DNA of 64,000 nt from Prosapia bicincta (GCA_036971475.1 JBAIZL010000002.1:18601067-18665066), one strand, 5' to 3'; positions 1-13,979 are shown, counted from the stretch's first letter. Notes: a model not told the origin generated them from the letters alone. Program-made: numbers and translations.

Positions 1-660
1 GTAATGTTTTTAGATATGATGTGTTCGACAAAGTTTGCTTGAGTGTTTTTGTATGCAATAAAACTTTGCTGAACACCTTATATCCACAAACAACAGCTAC
101 ACAAACGTATTAACACCAAATTTATAAGTTTTACACAAATTGAATAAAAATAGTCGAACCCAAACAAACGAAGAACAAGAAATATACAGACATTTCATGC
201 TACACCCAAAACTCTTTCTCATTAGCCAGTTATATTATAATTTACAATAACTTTTTAACATCATATTCACAAAAACTCCCTTTAAAAATCACCTAATATC
301 CCTATACTAATCTTGTATCTATCCGTTCCCTACTCCACTCCAACCTAATACAACCAGGAGACCAGTTACAGTCTGAGTTGACAATGGGATACACCTCCCG
401 AAACGGGCGACCTAATTAATACAAAAATCATTGCTGCAAGCAAGTGTCGAATATTAGACTACTGTACATACAAGTGTTTAAGTGTAAACTAGTAACTCAA
501 GTGTGAATGGAATACAAATAATATTGCATTTCTGGATAGTGAGACCGAAATGCTTGTTTACACATAAAGGGAATTTCTTCCAAAAATTAAAAAAAATAAT
601 AATGTAACATAATTTTTTTTTATATCTTACTAATTTAAGGAAACAAAACTATTATTATTT
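1..660. other. No feature recognised
   Basis: A+T-rich DNA; nothing found on either strand. Confidence 0.5.
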
Positions 661-1006
661 CAAGTAATATATAAAAAAAGAAAAACTTGAGTCAATTCCT
701 ACTTAGGTCAATACACCAACATTTTATTTTAGTTAGTTTTTTATTAAATAATTACGGTTAATATAGCTATGTATATACATATGATAGAATCATAATATCA
801 TAAGTTGCAAAATAGAAAGCGAAATTAATTAATTAAATTCAATTAATATTTGAAAAAGCTGTATTAACATCAAGTGTCATCCACTACAAGCTTATAAACA
901 TTATTTGAACTTGAGTGGATGAATAAAAAGTATTTTATTTAAGCAAGGTATACTATATATATATATATATATATATATAGGGAGAGTGTAAACTAATAGA
1001 AGGGTA
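661..1006 (+). repeat. R1 dispersed repeat, sense copy with internal deletion
   Basis: R1 is a roughly 0.5-kb non-coding repeat present about a dozen times. In the sense direction it begins ACAAGTAATATAAACA, GTCAATTCCTACTTAGGTCA and TTTTTATTAAATAATTAC. It continues TGTATTAACATCAA, GTCATCCACTACAAG, TTGAACTTGAGTGGATGAAT and TATTTTAT, then (TA)n. It ends GGAGAGTGTAAACTAATAGA plus AGG. This copy has both ends but lacks the middle found in 3695-4150. The (TA)n is at 953-979. Confidence 0.85.
953..979. repeat. (TA)n within R1
   Basis: Short TA tract in the 3' part of the R1 copy at 661-1006. Confidence 0.9.
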
Positions 1007-2689
1007 ATGAAACACAGAATAAATAAATCTCATTTTATCATTCGGATTCTGAAATAAATTACTCAAATTCAAGTATATAAAGCTGTAGGAGAGGGCTAAA
1101 TAGAGTCACGTGACCAAGTACCATTTATGTTACTTTGCTGACTTCGGGAAACCTATCAGCTCTTGTATCTACAGTTCACTTGAATTTAAGTTCTCCTACT
1201 TATAATTTTCTTCGTCATACTGTTGGCTCATTAAATCTGTTATTGTATTCTTAAGGGCAAACGAATTTATGATAACTCTCACTTTCTGGGAAATAAATCT
1301 TCTTTGAGGTCAAATATGTAAAGGTGTTTTCTATTTGATCCTAACCAGAAACAGACTTAAGAATCATTCAGTCAAAGGTAGAAAAGTACTGAAGGGACTC
1401 GCTCCACTTATCCAGGTAAGCTCTCCAGAAAATTCTTCCTCGTCACACTGTTTCTCTTTAGCAACTAATTTGCTTGATTTTAAACCGACAAAGAGTTCTA
1501 GTTTTTTAAAAGTCATCAAAAATTCCTTCTGAAAAGATTTACAGCGTCGGATTTTCAAAACCAGTACAGTTTGGTGCACCGGAAAGATTTATCGGGTCCT
1601 CGGAATATTAAGGGAAATTTGGAACGTATGGTAACCCTACTCTAACAAAATCATGGATTACATTACGGGCATTTTCACTAGAGATGTATTTTTACCCTAG
1701 ATAATCCTAGAGTTATTTTCATTTTATTACATAAATAATGAAGCGTTGAATGAGAAAATGAGTTGCACGGAAATACACCAGACTCTGCAACAAGTCACTT
1801 CCTTTTGAAAGGATTTAACGCGCCGTTTTGAAACTGTAAATGAAAAGACTAATCTCGCCACTGGCCGCTCTATCTTGTGCACTTTGAATTAGATCTTGTT
1901 TTACCTTCAGTGACGTCAATGTTGGCATTCATATTAACTGTAAAAGCAAGTTTTGTATATTCAGTTAATTCCATTTTAATATGAAGTAATCTCTTCAAAG
2001 GGATTTTAAAAAGAGTTTGTATAGATATGAATTGAAACGAAAGGCGCTTTGATATCGGGAATGGTTACCCAATAGATAAAACCACTAGACGATTGAAATA
2101 TACATCCACATTTGTTAAACAAAATTAGATTCCATTACCCAATATTTATCCATGAGCTAAATAGCATACGGCGAGGTGAGTGATTGTAAAAGTATTTGTG
2201 TTAATATAGTTCTTGTACATATCGCAACCACATAGCAAATACAAGACAGCTCTAACATCTATTGTGAACCATCCACAGATGCAACGAAAAACCTAAAACT
2301 GCCACTAACATAATTAATTTATAGCCCTTCCCCCCCCCCTGAAACCGCACGACCAACCCATTAAGAGGAATGGTCTCAAAGCTAAGGTGACTAGATTTCT
2401 AGAACGCAAAAACCGGACAGTACCCTCTGGGAGCTTTTGGGTATGAAATGAATATCTCTAGCAGTGGGGTGGGTCCATAGAGATACCCCTGGATTCTTTT
2501 TGAAATTAGAAAGTAAAATAGCAAGACGGAAAGCCTTTTTAGTCGTTGTTGGAGTGACAACTTCTTTACGCGCGGTGAACAAAACACGAGATTAAATCAT
2601 TGCTTTCGTGTCACGCTATTTCTGAAACGCGTACCTCACAGCATATACCTTACTACGTATGATTTCATGAAACAGCTGATTTTGTGTTG
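1007..2689. other. No gene recognised
   Basis: Short open frames only (about 70 codons). A TGACGTCA palindrome lies at 1911-1918 and a poly-C run near 2331. Confidence 0.5.
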
Positions 2690-3145
2690 TAGGTTATGTT
2701 ATTGAACAGCCGTTTTACATGTAGATTATTAATAAATAGTTTTGATCAGTTGATAAATATATTAATTTATTTAAGTTTTGATAAATCTCAATACAAATAA
2801 ACCAACATAACGATAGTAAATAGTTTTGTAGTTTTAATCCAATTTTTGAAAAGAAAACATTTTTAGGCATGACTTATACTTTTTAAAGAACTGATTAGAT
2901 TTTAATTTTTTATATAAATTTGTATTCAGTCAACATTTAATAAAATGTTTTTTGTTACCCACATTATTTTATTATTAACTGCAATAAATATTAGTCTTTA
3001 TTAAAAAATATATATTCCTCAAATAAAGATGTAAAAATTAAATGAAAATTGTATAGACTCATATTTTCGTTGAAAATTTTGCGAAACTATTAGTTCTATT
3101 TTGCTATAATTTCTATCGGGACTCCTCCAGGAGCTGTTTAATTAT
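2690..3145 (+). repeat. Dispersed repeat R2, copy 1
   Basis: Shares a long series of blocks with 39735-40350 in the same orientation: TAAATATATTAATTTATTTA, TTTTGATAAATCTCA, AATCCAATTTTTGAAA, ACCCACATTATTTTATTATT and AACTCCTCC/GACTCCTCC. Function unknown; no conserved open frame. Its left part (TTTCATGAAACAGCTGATTT) resembles the R1 middle. Confidence 0.75.
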
Positions 3146-3694
3146 AATATACGGTCATCACATACGTTCTCCCTTGAATATTTTTTATTAGGTCTAGAAT
3201 GTTAGAAAAATAAGTAATATAATTAGAGGTAATCAATTAATAAAATCAACATATTTGTACAGTAAACAATAAATGTAATAATTTCTAATCAAGAAGCTGC
3301 TTCGGTTGGAGCCAATCTGGGCATCATTGCCACGGCAGTAAATTACGCGATAGCACAATAAAATGTAGTGAAAATTTGTAATTTCAAATCAATAATACGA
3401 GACTTTCAATTTAGTGTTTAAAGCACCCAACACTCGTATTTATCTGCTTAGAATAATAAACAAAAATATTAAAAGAGTAGTATGTCAGTTACTATTCTGG
3501 CAAAACGGGACAATAGGCGTCCCCAGGGGGATAGTCGGAGCAATGGAACGCATGTCAGATAAACGTTACCGTCCCGTTGAAAGTAGGATGTCTGGTCACC
3601 ATACTCATTCGATAAGGAAAAATATCACTCAAAAGTAATACAGGATTATTTATTAATAAATAGTAACAAAATATTTTTATAAAAGTAACAAATT
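3146..3694. other. No feature recognised
   Basis: A 74-codon open frame (3414-3638) has no recognisable motif. Confidence 0.5.
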
Positions 3695-4150
3695 TCCAAT
3701 TCCTTCTATTAGTTCAATCTATATCTAAAATATATCTGTTCAAATTTGTAATTATTAACAAAATACTTTTCATTCATCCACTCAAATTTAAATACATTTT
3801 TTTAAACATGTAGTGGATGACTCCTGATGTTAATACAGTTTTTCAAATATTAATTCATTAATTAAATTTAATAATGAGTTTATAATTTTATATGAGAGAA
3901 AACCTTCCACCAAAGTGGCAAGGTATGCAATATAGATACCGTCCTATTTGGCTTATAATAAGTGATAACATGATTTCATAAAACACCTGATTTTATGTTA
4001 TAGGTTATATGGTAGGGCAGCTGTTTTAACTCATAACCTATGTTACTTTATTTACATTAATTGTAAATATTTAATAAAAAGTAAATAAAATAATTTTTTT
4101 TGTTGGCCCATGTAGGAATTGACTTTAAAGAATGATTGTTTATATTACTT
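3695..4150 (-). repeat. R1 dispersed repeat, nearly full-length
   Basis: Minus-strand copy from CCAATTCCTTCTATTAGTTC (3' end) to GGAATTGACTTTAAAG and TTTATATTACTTGTTG (5' end). It includes the full middle (AGGTATGCAATATAG, GATTTCATAAAACA, GGCAGCTGTTTTAA). It has hardly any (TA)n. No open frame is conserved between copies. The first and last 20 bp are loosely inverted with respect to each other (CAATTCCTTCTATTAGTTCA and CAATTCCTACTTAGGTCAAC), so a MITE is possible. Confidence 0.85.
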
Positions 4151-5029
4151 GTTGTTTTACTAGTGAAAACAGCTTAGAATTGTGAACCTTATTAGCTAAT
4201 ATAGACACTTATACAGGAGTCATTATTATAAACATTATGAACACGAATATTACCTTGATATTGTATTGCTTGTATTTCCCAGTTTGTTACTTTATCCGAA
4301 CTCTCTCCAACTATGTTTGCATCATAGGTTAGTCACTAATTCACAAATGTAACGGATATAGAAGTGATCATACATAATACTGCACATTAGGAAAAATACA
4401 ACCTCTATGAAAGGGGACACAAATATTGTCAGCACTTTATATACTCGTGCATTGTCTTCATTAACCCGAGCAGTCCATGCCTAATGCTTAAAAAGAATCC
4501 ATCACAATAGATTTGAAAAGATATGTTTGACAATGGGACAGTACTGGATCGAGCCTAGCATTGTGATGACGTTTAAATAATACATCACCGGAACGTAGTT
4601 CAATTTTAATAAAAGCATTACGTTTGGCCACGCTGCGCAGCTTTTAATATGCACAAACTGGATTTATATGTTACTGGATTTCAATTTATAAATTATATCA
4701 ATCATACATTTTCGTTTACGTCTTTGTTCAACGTCCCGTATAAATGGTTTTGGGTTTATAATGTCTAGTGACTTTAATTTAAAAACAAGTTATATAAACA
4801 AAATATTTTAAAAGTCGATTCCTACGTAGTTCAACTCAGAAAAAATTTATGTTAGTTACTTTTTATTAGATAATTACAATTAATACAAATGTAGTAATAG
4901 GTTTCTTTATTAAACCTAGAATTTCACCCAATATTAAAAGTAAAATATCCATTAGTCCATGGGTAAGCTGAATGTTATTAATGAAATATTTTTTCCTCAG
5001 TATTCTACAATTATTTGAAATATCGAATG
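4151..5029. other. Mostly featureless
   Basis: Only the R1 fragment at 4787-4905 was recognised. Confidence 0.5.
4787..4905 (+). repeat. R1 fragment, 5' end only
   Basis: AACAAGTTATATAAACAAAA, GTCGATTCCTACGTAGTTCA and TAGTTACTTTTTATTAGATA match the R1 5' end; the rest is absent. Confidence 0.7.
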
Positions 5030-5725
5030 TATGAAAAAAGCAACCATCACGGAATGTGCGAAATAAGCGGCCAAACTACCCCTACCGCCACCAAGGTCAT
5101 TCAACCAAGGGATACCGAATCTGGGATGCGTGAAATAAGCGACCAAATTACACTGCCACTACCCATTACAATTAAACCTGGAAGGAAATAGAAGAAACCT
5201 GAAGTATAAGAAAATGGATACAGCTATTGAAAAGAATAATGAAGGAAATGGTGACTCGATTGACTCTATACTCTCTCCTACCTTCAAAACCTGGATTTAG
5301 TTGGCGATCATAAAAAAGAAAAACATACAAAAATATAGAAATAAATTTAAACTGAAGTAAATATTTTTAAAAAAAATACGTAAAACACTATAAAAGTTTA
5401 CAACAAAAAATTATGAAACATAAATACGTAAAAATCATTGACGAAGCTTTTTTGAGTCTGATTTTAAACACGCCTAAATAATATAATTGATTTATTACCA
5501 TTTAGCCAGTCCAAAGCTTGGTTAATTGGTGATGGAAATCAGAAAACAATATAACAAAAATCTAACAGTTCAAACTCTCTTATGAAGAGTGTGGGATACC
5601 CATAATAGGTGTAATTCTGTGATGGTCGCTTATTTCACTTGTCGCTCATTTCACTGAAGATTAAGACTTGAGGCGTAATGTCGCTTATTTCACTGGTCGG
5701 TTTTTTCGCGTCACCGAAATAACAA
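5030..5725. mobile_element. Possible MITE with repeated subterminal motif
   Basis: GCGAAATAAGCGGCCAAA (5056) and GTGAAATAAGCGACCAAA (5127) near the left are answered by inverted GGTCGCTTATTTCACTTGTC (about 5623), GTCGCTCATTTCACT and GTCGCTTATTTCACTGGTC (about 5680) near the right. The spacing is about 500 bp and the interior is A+T-rich without coding. Subterminal repeat clusters of this sort suggest a non-autonomous DNA transposon; exact ends are not clear. Confidence 0.5.
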
Positions 5726-7368
5726 ATACCCATTGGTTTAACTAATTGTTTGGGATATGAGCTCGGTACTCATCCCCCCAAAATAAACCGTGTTTTAACA
5801 TCGATTTAATAATTTAATTTGTATATTTCGAGGCATCTATAATCAAAAACAGTTTATCCCTAACTTCCTTTATTGTGAACGTACTTACGAACACATTCAT
5901 TATGAATGGGTTGGATTATTTCAAGAGTTGTAATTTGTTATTTTAAAAATAAAATTACTTGCTTTCTTATGTTGTCAAAAAGGTCAGAAGGTTTTTCTTG
6001 TTTTTTATATGTATAGGTTGTTTTATGAAAATTATAATTAACTATTAATTAAGATGAAAATTAATATATTTAAGGACAATATGATTAGTGTTGGTCTGTA
6101 TTAAAAAGGGCTATTAATTCTGAATTTAGGTTAAACCAAATTTTGGATTCAGGAGTATAAACTTTCTGTAACGTGAATAATGAATAAGCTAATTGGGCCT
6201 TATTTAGGATAATCAATAAGAACGATAAAGAATCTAGTCCCCAGGGTTCCTGCATGATCTATCGCGGGATAATACCTGCCAGGTTATTGTAGAAGGAAAA
6301 TAATTTAAACATTGCTGCGGAGGGACTTTTTGAACGTACTTTGTATATAAAAATATATTACTAATTTGTATAAATAAATATATGATGAAACCAAACAAAT
6401 ATAACCTTTGGGATAATCCTCAGAAATGTTTTTTGAAAAGCTTATACACAAACACGATCAAGTACAATTCCCTGAAGAGCGGGTCGCACCATATCATTTC
6501 CAACGTCGCATAAAACTTTATTGCCCGAATAGAACAAAACCGAATTGAACGTAAGCAAGTTATAGGTTACATAAAGTTTTGTAACAATGCCGTTACAAAC
6601 TTGCTTGTCCCGGATTCCTCTGTAGTTTGGACCGCGGCGGTTTTATCGCTTTGAAAATAGTTTGCTTGCGGTTTAATTAAAAACTTTAATTTTAGTTACG
6701 ATCACAGACTATTGTAGCTTAAAGGGGAAGTATCAATTCGATTTAAATAAAATACATCAAGCGAAGCAGTGTTTCTAGGCTCTTTAACATACAAGAGAAA
6801 TTTATTTATGTATCGGTATGTTATATAAATACCACATCTTTTGTATTAAATACCCACCACATCTTTTCACATTTAGTCTAATCGGTTTCCGTTCAAAAGC
6901 GTTGCTGATCGTAGCCTTCTGTAATTTTGCGATGACCGATCGTTTCTTACATAAAGCTGTTGATGTATAGCAAACTCTTGAATAGGTAACATATTTTCAG
7001 AAGTGGTAGTCTCTCAAGCCAACGTCATGTTTACGTGGTCCGCACTATACAAGGAATAATACATTCCTCCTCTCTTGTGTCTGCCCACTGCATCAGAGAC
7101 GATAACCAGCGCTCAAACTAGATCTGGTTGAAAACGCAAAATATGAATCCCAGCCCTATCCTACATTCTGTTTCGAATTTAATATAACAAAAATATCCAT
7201 TATTTTTTCCAACGATTTATAGTCACCATTTTATTGTATTAGTGCTTTGAATTCTTTTCTCTATTTAGAATTTTTGTGATAAAGATGTTAATTGTTTTCC
7301 GGAATTGAAACATAATGAAAGTAACCAACTTTTGGCGTGCACCAATACTTATCTTATATTCTTATATT

Positions 7369-7370
<2 letters not shown>

Positions 7371-7407
<37 letters not shown>

Positions 7408-7516
7408 AGAACATATTTACATGTATACACAAACATATATGTATATGACGTCAATGGGCGAGGCTTCATTCCTCTATATATAAGAGCTGAGTTCTCTGTT
7501 CTGGTCTGAGACTCTC

Positions 7517-7605
<89 letters not shown>
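7371..7605. repeat. (TA)n, then (CT)n-(TA)n composite
   Basis: TA repeats at 7371-7405, then CT repeats at 7511-7568 running directly into TA repeats at 7569-7605. The minus-strand open frame across it is repeat translation. Confidence 0.95.
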
Positions 7606-7607
<2 letters not shown>

Positions 7608-9003
7608 ATGATTCTCGTTGTGAAACGAAAAAAAATATATGATGAAATAAAATGTTGAACATATCTTTCTACAAAATCCTTTTTTCATTTAAACCAATAA
7701 AAGAAATTATTTTATAGCTCCTTAACGGCAACTCTTAGGTAGGAATGTTGAACGTATGAAATTTCCACTGAATGTACTCCTATTGGGGTAAAGCATCACA
7801 CTTACTGCTTATAACTCAATAAGTAATAATGTAATGAGAAAGTCAATAATTTTATGCATCGTAATAAAATGAATCAATTATCTAATGATAGAAACCAACC
7901 TGGCTCACCTAGGTTTGACGTCATGTAACAATCAATTGAATCAACCCTTTAAAATTTCAAAATAGATGCCTAGCTATTTTAAAACATCAAAAGCAACATG
8001 TTTCAAAATTCGTATTTTCTCTCTGCCCATTTTCAAGTAGCGTACGACGCACGTACAAAGTAATACAAGTATTGATTTAATTTAGCTTTTTATGCGCGCC
8101 CCTGTATACAAGCACTTACGCGCAGATGATAAACTCCGAATGGGTTTTAGAAACATTTGTAATCTCGAATGTAATTGAATTTTTTTTCACTATTGTTAAC
8201 TTCATAAAATGAAAAAAATAAATAGCACTTAATTTAAATAAAAGCCGATCCACTCAGAGCCAAATGAAAGCTGACATTTGTAAAAACGCACATTCAAAGC
8301 TGGAAATGTCCTTCAGGTGACCTTTGTCCGCGCTGACATTATGCCAAATATCGCTTTTAATTCCAATCTCACCTTTATCTACGTCGACCTTTCTCATCTC
8401 GCATCCAATTTTATTAAAACACTTTTGTGGAATTGTATAAAGTCGTATGTTGAGATTACATTATGTATACGTTCGGGGGTTTAAACTATGCAAAGACTAT
8501 ATAATGTATGTACTTTAAGTAAACGACAGCCAAGTTATAGCTCAACATACATCAAAGATTAATGAGTTTATGACTTGCAAGTTCGCGTCATAAAAATTAA
8601 CGCGTCAAAACCCAAACATGCACGTACACCTGCGAATATATCATGTGGACACATGATTCACGATATGAAGTGTATATTGGAGGACAATCATGGTTCATGT
8701 GGACATGGACTCTTCCCTGAAGTATATCTGGTAGGAGTAACAAAAGCGGAAGGAGCTAAAAGAAGAAGATATTGGTGACTGGCGTGAGAAAGCTCGCCTC
8801 GAAATAATGCCAAACCCTAGCATGAGCCCTGGAACTTAAGGGGTCGGTTACAATGAAAATATATTATCGTCTTCACTCAACAATATCATGGAGGTACAGG
8901 CAGTGAGGGTGGATATTAAAAGAGAAAGTGAGTGAGAAGGAGTTGTAAAGTTTAGGCCTATATCAAATTTACTGTAGTGTATTTAAAATTAGAAAGATAT
9001 TTT

Positions 9004-9078
9004 GCAGGCAAGATTGAAGATACTTTTGGATTTAGATACTAATAAGGCAACTGGGATTGGCAGAGTGCACGTCTAGCA
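9004..9078 (+). pseudogene. Possible tiny LINE reverse-transcriptase remnant
   Basis: About 24 codons read ARLKILLDLDTNKATGIGRV before a stop. LxxNKATGIDG is a block just before the polymerase domain in many LINEs. The piece is too short for certainty and no neighbouring motifs were found. Confidence 0.25.
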
Positions 9079-9885
9079 TCCTCCAGTCTTCTTCATTTGT
9101 AATAAGTGTGATGCTTGCCGACGAAATTGCAACGCACGCGTGTTCGTTCTCTCTTTGGCGAGTTACAAATACTTTTCTAGTTGTACCTTAACCGTAGGAA
9201 CTACCTAGATTCGTCCCCTTAAACCAACAAACTATTCTTGTATAGGTATAACAAACTGAATCAGGTTCACAATTATTCTGTCAAACTGGACTCTGTGATT
9301 AGCAACAGTGTTAATGCTCATCGTATGGATTTTAAAGGCGAACGTTTTCTTGTTTAACATAGTTTTTCAGTTTAGAATAGCAAGGGTTGATGGCGCAGTT
9401 ACAGATAGGCGAAACGTTCCATTGTAGCAAGCCCTTCCCGTAATGCACAGTGGTAGTCGGTGTGAAGCAACGTTGCCACGTTTAGCACGTAACGCGGTAT
9501 CATGTAAAGCTACACGTATCCTGTTTATCTAATGTTTAAGCGATGGGTCACGTAGGCTATACTCCCTTTGCTCTTAAAAGGGCGTATCAACGTGCTTTGT
9601 GCGCTGCATTAAAAAAAAGCTTTTCCCGGAATAGAGGAAAATATCAATGGGTTTAGAAATATATTAGAATACATGATTCAGCCTTGAAACGTGATAGGTC
9701 TTACACATGAAAAGGTTGTTCAACTCTCTCTATTGCGACTTAAACAATATAAAATTTTTTTTCTAAGTAAATTCCTACTGAGGTTAAGACAGAAATATTT
9801 TGTTATTATTTACTTATTTCCAGTTTGTTTATTTTATTATTTTCATTTATTTTTAACCTTACATCACTGTTTATGATAAATTGGG

Positions 9886-10407
<522 letters not shown>

Positions 10408-10548
10408 ATACACAACTAAGATTTTATTTTATAAACAGATTGTTTTTCTTCTCGTCTGTTTCTAATAGCCTCTAATGCTTGAGAGAACATAATCTAAATG
10501 AATTGAGAGTAGGGATGTATACATTTATATCAAATATCGATGTAATGT

Positions 10549-10997
10549 ATTTTCAATTCCGTCTATTAGTTCAAACTCTCCTTATATATATATATTTGTT
10601 GTTCAAAATTTCAACGGTTCATAAAATAATTTTTATTTATCCACCAAATTAAAATACATTTTAAAAAACTTGTAGTGGATGACAATTGATGTTAATATAG
10701 TTTTTTCAAATATAATTTCATTAATTAAATTTTGTAATGAATAAATATTAATTTTATATGGGAGAGAAAAACATTTCACAAAAAGGGCAAGGTATGCAAT
10801 AGGCCTATAGTTATTTCGTTCTATTTGGGTTAAAATAAATGATAACATACGATTTCATAAAATAGCTGATATTAAGTTACTTTATTTATATTATTTGTAA
10901 TTATTTAATAAAAAGCAACTAAAATAAAAATTTTCTTTGTTTAGCTAAGAAGGAATTGACTTTAAAAAAAATTAGTTTATATTACTTGTTTTATAAA
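10549..10997 (-). repeat. R1 dispersed repeat, full-length
   Basis: Minus-strand copy beginning CAATTCCGTCTATTAGTTCA, with CTCCTTATATATATATATTT, GTAGTGGATGACAATTGATG and GGCAAGGTATGCAATAGG, ending GGAATTGACTTTAAA and TATATTACTTGTTTT. It follows the SINE-like copy at 9886-10407 in opposite orientation, so the shared halves form an inverted pair around about 150 bp. Confidence 0.85.
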
Positions 10998-11502
10998 AAG
11001 ATGTTCATCTGTTCGTGAGGTGTATAAAGAGGCATACTGAGACACAGGCTGGACAGGACAAGACATCGAAACAATCGGACCGATAGAAACCCAAAAGATT
11101 AACTGGAGACCTGTAGGTGATGATATTTAGATTGACAGACAGACAGATATACAGACTGATAGACATGTAATGGAATAGACAAGTAGGCGAACAGACAGGC
11201 AGCTCTTGTACTAACATATCCATACACACGTTGTTAAGTAATTTGGTTTCAGAAGCAAACGTGCCTTTGACAGGGATTGGCACAACGGCCTCGTAGATAA
11301 ATGACGCTATGACGTCCCAATAGGCTCATACAACGTATTAGGTTCTTCTTGTTCAACAAAAGTTTAGAGTTGGTGTAGACCAAACATCATTCTTCACTAC
11401 ATATCGTACTGGTCTCCTAGCTCTTGGCAAACCTCCACAAGCGAAGAGAAATGGGTCAGGTATAGCGAAAGGCAAATACAAAATATGTACTTCTTTATAG
11501 CA

Positions 11503-11535
11503 TCATTTTGTTCCTTCTATTAGTTTACACTCTCG

Positions 11536-11612
<77 letters not shown>

Positions 11613-11984
11613 CCGCAGTATGTTTTCTTGTGTATTAATAAAGAACAAAAGTCTAAATACAAATACAAGAATTATAATTGAATTTACAATTCAAAGCTTT
11701 TCGTTGGCTAACAGTACCAACATCATCAGGAATATTAAACAATTGTTTAATATATATATACAGTACTTATATTAAATATGGTGATATGTTTTCTTTCTAA
11801 TATAGTTAATAAATTAAAAATATTTCAAAAACCAGAATACTTTTAATGTATATATATTTATTCAAAGCTTTTCGCCGATAAAATAGTACCAGCATCTTCA
11901 GGAAAATAATTATCTAATCTAAAGATTCTTTTTAGATTAGATAGAACAAGATTAAAAGTATTCTTGTTTTTGAAATATTTTTAA

Positions 11985-12022
<38 letters not shown>

Positions 12023-12292
12023 TGTTAAAATGTTCTATCGTTAATAAAATAATTTTTATTCGTTCACTCAAGTTCAAATACATTTTTAAAACTTGTAGTG
12101 GATGAAACTTGATGTTAATACAGTTTTTTCAAACATTAATTTATTAATTAAACTTAATGAATTAATTTCAGTTGTATATTGGAGAAAAACTTTTCACAAA
12201 AGGGACAAAGTATGCAATATAGTTATTTTGTCCGATGTGGCGTAAAATAAGTGATAACATATGATTTCATAAAACAGAAGATTTTACGTTGG
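11503..12292 (-). repeat. R1 copy interrupted by Penelope-like fragments
   Basis: The R1 3' end (GTTCCTTCTATTAGTTTACA, CTCTCGC) leads into (TA)n (11537-11609). After unrelated sequence a second (TA)n (11986-12020) leads back into R1 (CGTTAATAAAATAATTTTTA, GTAGTGGATGAAACTTGATG). It stops in the middle region near 12.29 kb, so the 5' end is missing. Confidence 0.75.
11613..11985. mobile_element. Penelope-like 3'-end fragments, partly inverted
   Basis: Two minus-strand copies of a 3'-end-like block contain ATTCAAAGCTTTTCG and CAGCATCTTCAGGAAAA on the + strand (11692-11730 and 11861-11915). A 31-bp arm at 11816-11846 (AAATATTTCAAAAACCAGAA...) recurs inverted at 11951-11981, giving a hairpin-like unit with a smaller palindrome inside (TCTAATCTAAAGATTC...). 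The block lies between two (TA)n tracts that belong to an R1 repeat. Inference: truncated Penelope-like copies, for which inverted terminal arrangements are known. Confidence 0.5.
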
Positions 12293-12730
12293 CCGTACAA
12301 GGATTAAACAGGTGCAGCTTTTCCTGTTTTTATAGTACGCTTGCTAAAGATAGAGCCCCCCCCCCCCGAGTGTAGCTCTTGACGCGTCATTAACAGTGCT
12401 TAAAGGGAAATGAGTTACAGTTACAGTTATAAGCGTCTGAAATTACAGGTTTTTCAGTGCCTATAAAATGGAAATAGTACATGGAATCCCCTTAATCACA
12501 GTATTTATTACAGAGAGCCAAGGGTTGCGTGCACGGGGATAGTAAAACTTTGGCACCGGAATTAAGCAGAGCGCCAGATTTGACAAGTCACTTCCGCCAA
12601 GGTATCACACCTAGAAGTAATGAAATTAATTTACTGTGAGAATACACGTGAGGGAAATCCATTCATCATCTTTGCCTGGAATACAACCTTACACAAAATT
12701 CGGCCTATTGAAAATATCTTTTTCCTTGTA

Positions 12731-12732
<2 letters not shown>

Positions 12733-12807
<75 letters not shown>
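12733..12807. repeat. (GT)n
   Basis: Pure GT tract; no transposon is recognised around it. Confidence 0.95.
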
Positions 12808-12808
<1 letters not shown>

Positions 12809-12990
12809 GTATTACTATAGGAGGCGGAGGAATGATGGTGGTTCGATAATATTTAGACTACATCCTTCTCTACTTTTCAATGTAAAACAACAAAAATAAC
12901 CGTCTTCACATCCGCCTTTGAAACACGACAGTAAACTGTTTTCGACCGCTACTCTCTGACTGTCAAATCAAAGTATAATAGAAAGCTTTC

Positions 12991-12992
12991 TT

Positions 12993-13025
<33 letters not shown>

Positions 13026-13163
13026 TGTGTGTGTGCGTGCGTGAGTTTGCGCGCGCGCGTGTGTGTGAGTGTGCGTGAGTGTGTGTGTGCGTGCGTGTAT
13101 GTGTGCGTGCGTGCGTGAATATGCGTGTGCTTGCGCGCGCGCACGTGTTTGTGTAGGTGTATG
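12991..13163. repeat. Interrupted (GT)n with GA and CG steps
   Basis: GT repeats with GAGAGA, GCGCGCGC and GTGC interruptions, about 180 bp right of the previous (GT)n. Confidence 0.9.
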
Positions 13164-13979
13164 TCATTGTTTAAAAATTACCGTAAAACATGAACTATAA
13201 TTAATTTCATTCTAGAAGCAAAAGATACACGACACCATGGTAAATTCAACTTTCAGAATAAAGGCAGTCTTATAACCGTGATTGTGCCCAACGTTTCGAA
13301 GCGAGCTCTCTGGTCTTTCAACAATCTTTCAGCGATCAGGAAAAACTTTCACTGTGACTTGATGGCGGCTGGAGCGGCGGAAGATTTCGTCAGGGGTCCC
13401 TCCTCTAACTGAAACCCAAGTTCACCTTCCAAACATTACACCTATCTGTTACAGATCAAACACAAACACAGAGTGAGGTACTCTATCTAATACATGTAAA
13501 CATACGCGGCTAAACACACAATGAGCGACGTGACTAGGAGCGGACAAGTTCTAAGGCGCATCGCGTTAAGTTGGTCAGTAGCAAAGTTGTATGGCGGGTT
13601 GCGTTACTGTTCCTTTTTTATTTTGGATATTCACTAAACTTTAAAAAAATACTTTATCTACATCTAACTTTTTCAAATGTTGTTGTTTTATTTTTGCCGT
13701 TGCCTCAACTGCCTCCTAGACGCTGCACCCTGCGCACACGACGGACCTAGCGGGAGCTCCCTGGGTTTTCAAAAACCTTACAGTAAATCAGCGTATCTTT
13801 CTATGCGAAGATAGTTCCCCTTTGATGTTACATTCGTGGGGTACCAGTTTCATACTCTAGACGGGACGTGCTCCACGTAAGGATCATTGTGTTCTTCGAT
13901 ATACAATACTGTCTAAACTGTGATCTAGGTAATACTTTGATTGCATGGAATATTCTTAGTTTTTAACAATGTTATACTC

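Larger units (their letters stand above)
5726..9885. other. Mostly featureless, some less A+T-rich patches
   Basis: Apart from the simple repeats at 7371-7605 and the possible LINE remnant at 9004, no gene or repeat was recognised. TGACGTCA occurs at 7446-7453 and 7916-7923. The 67-codon frame at 8575-8778 is unrecognised. Confidence 0.5.
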
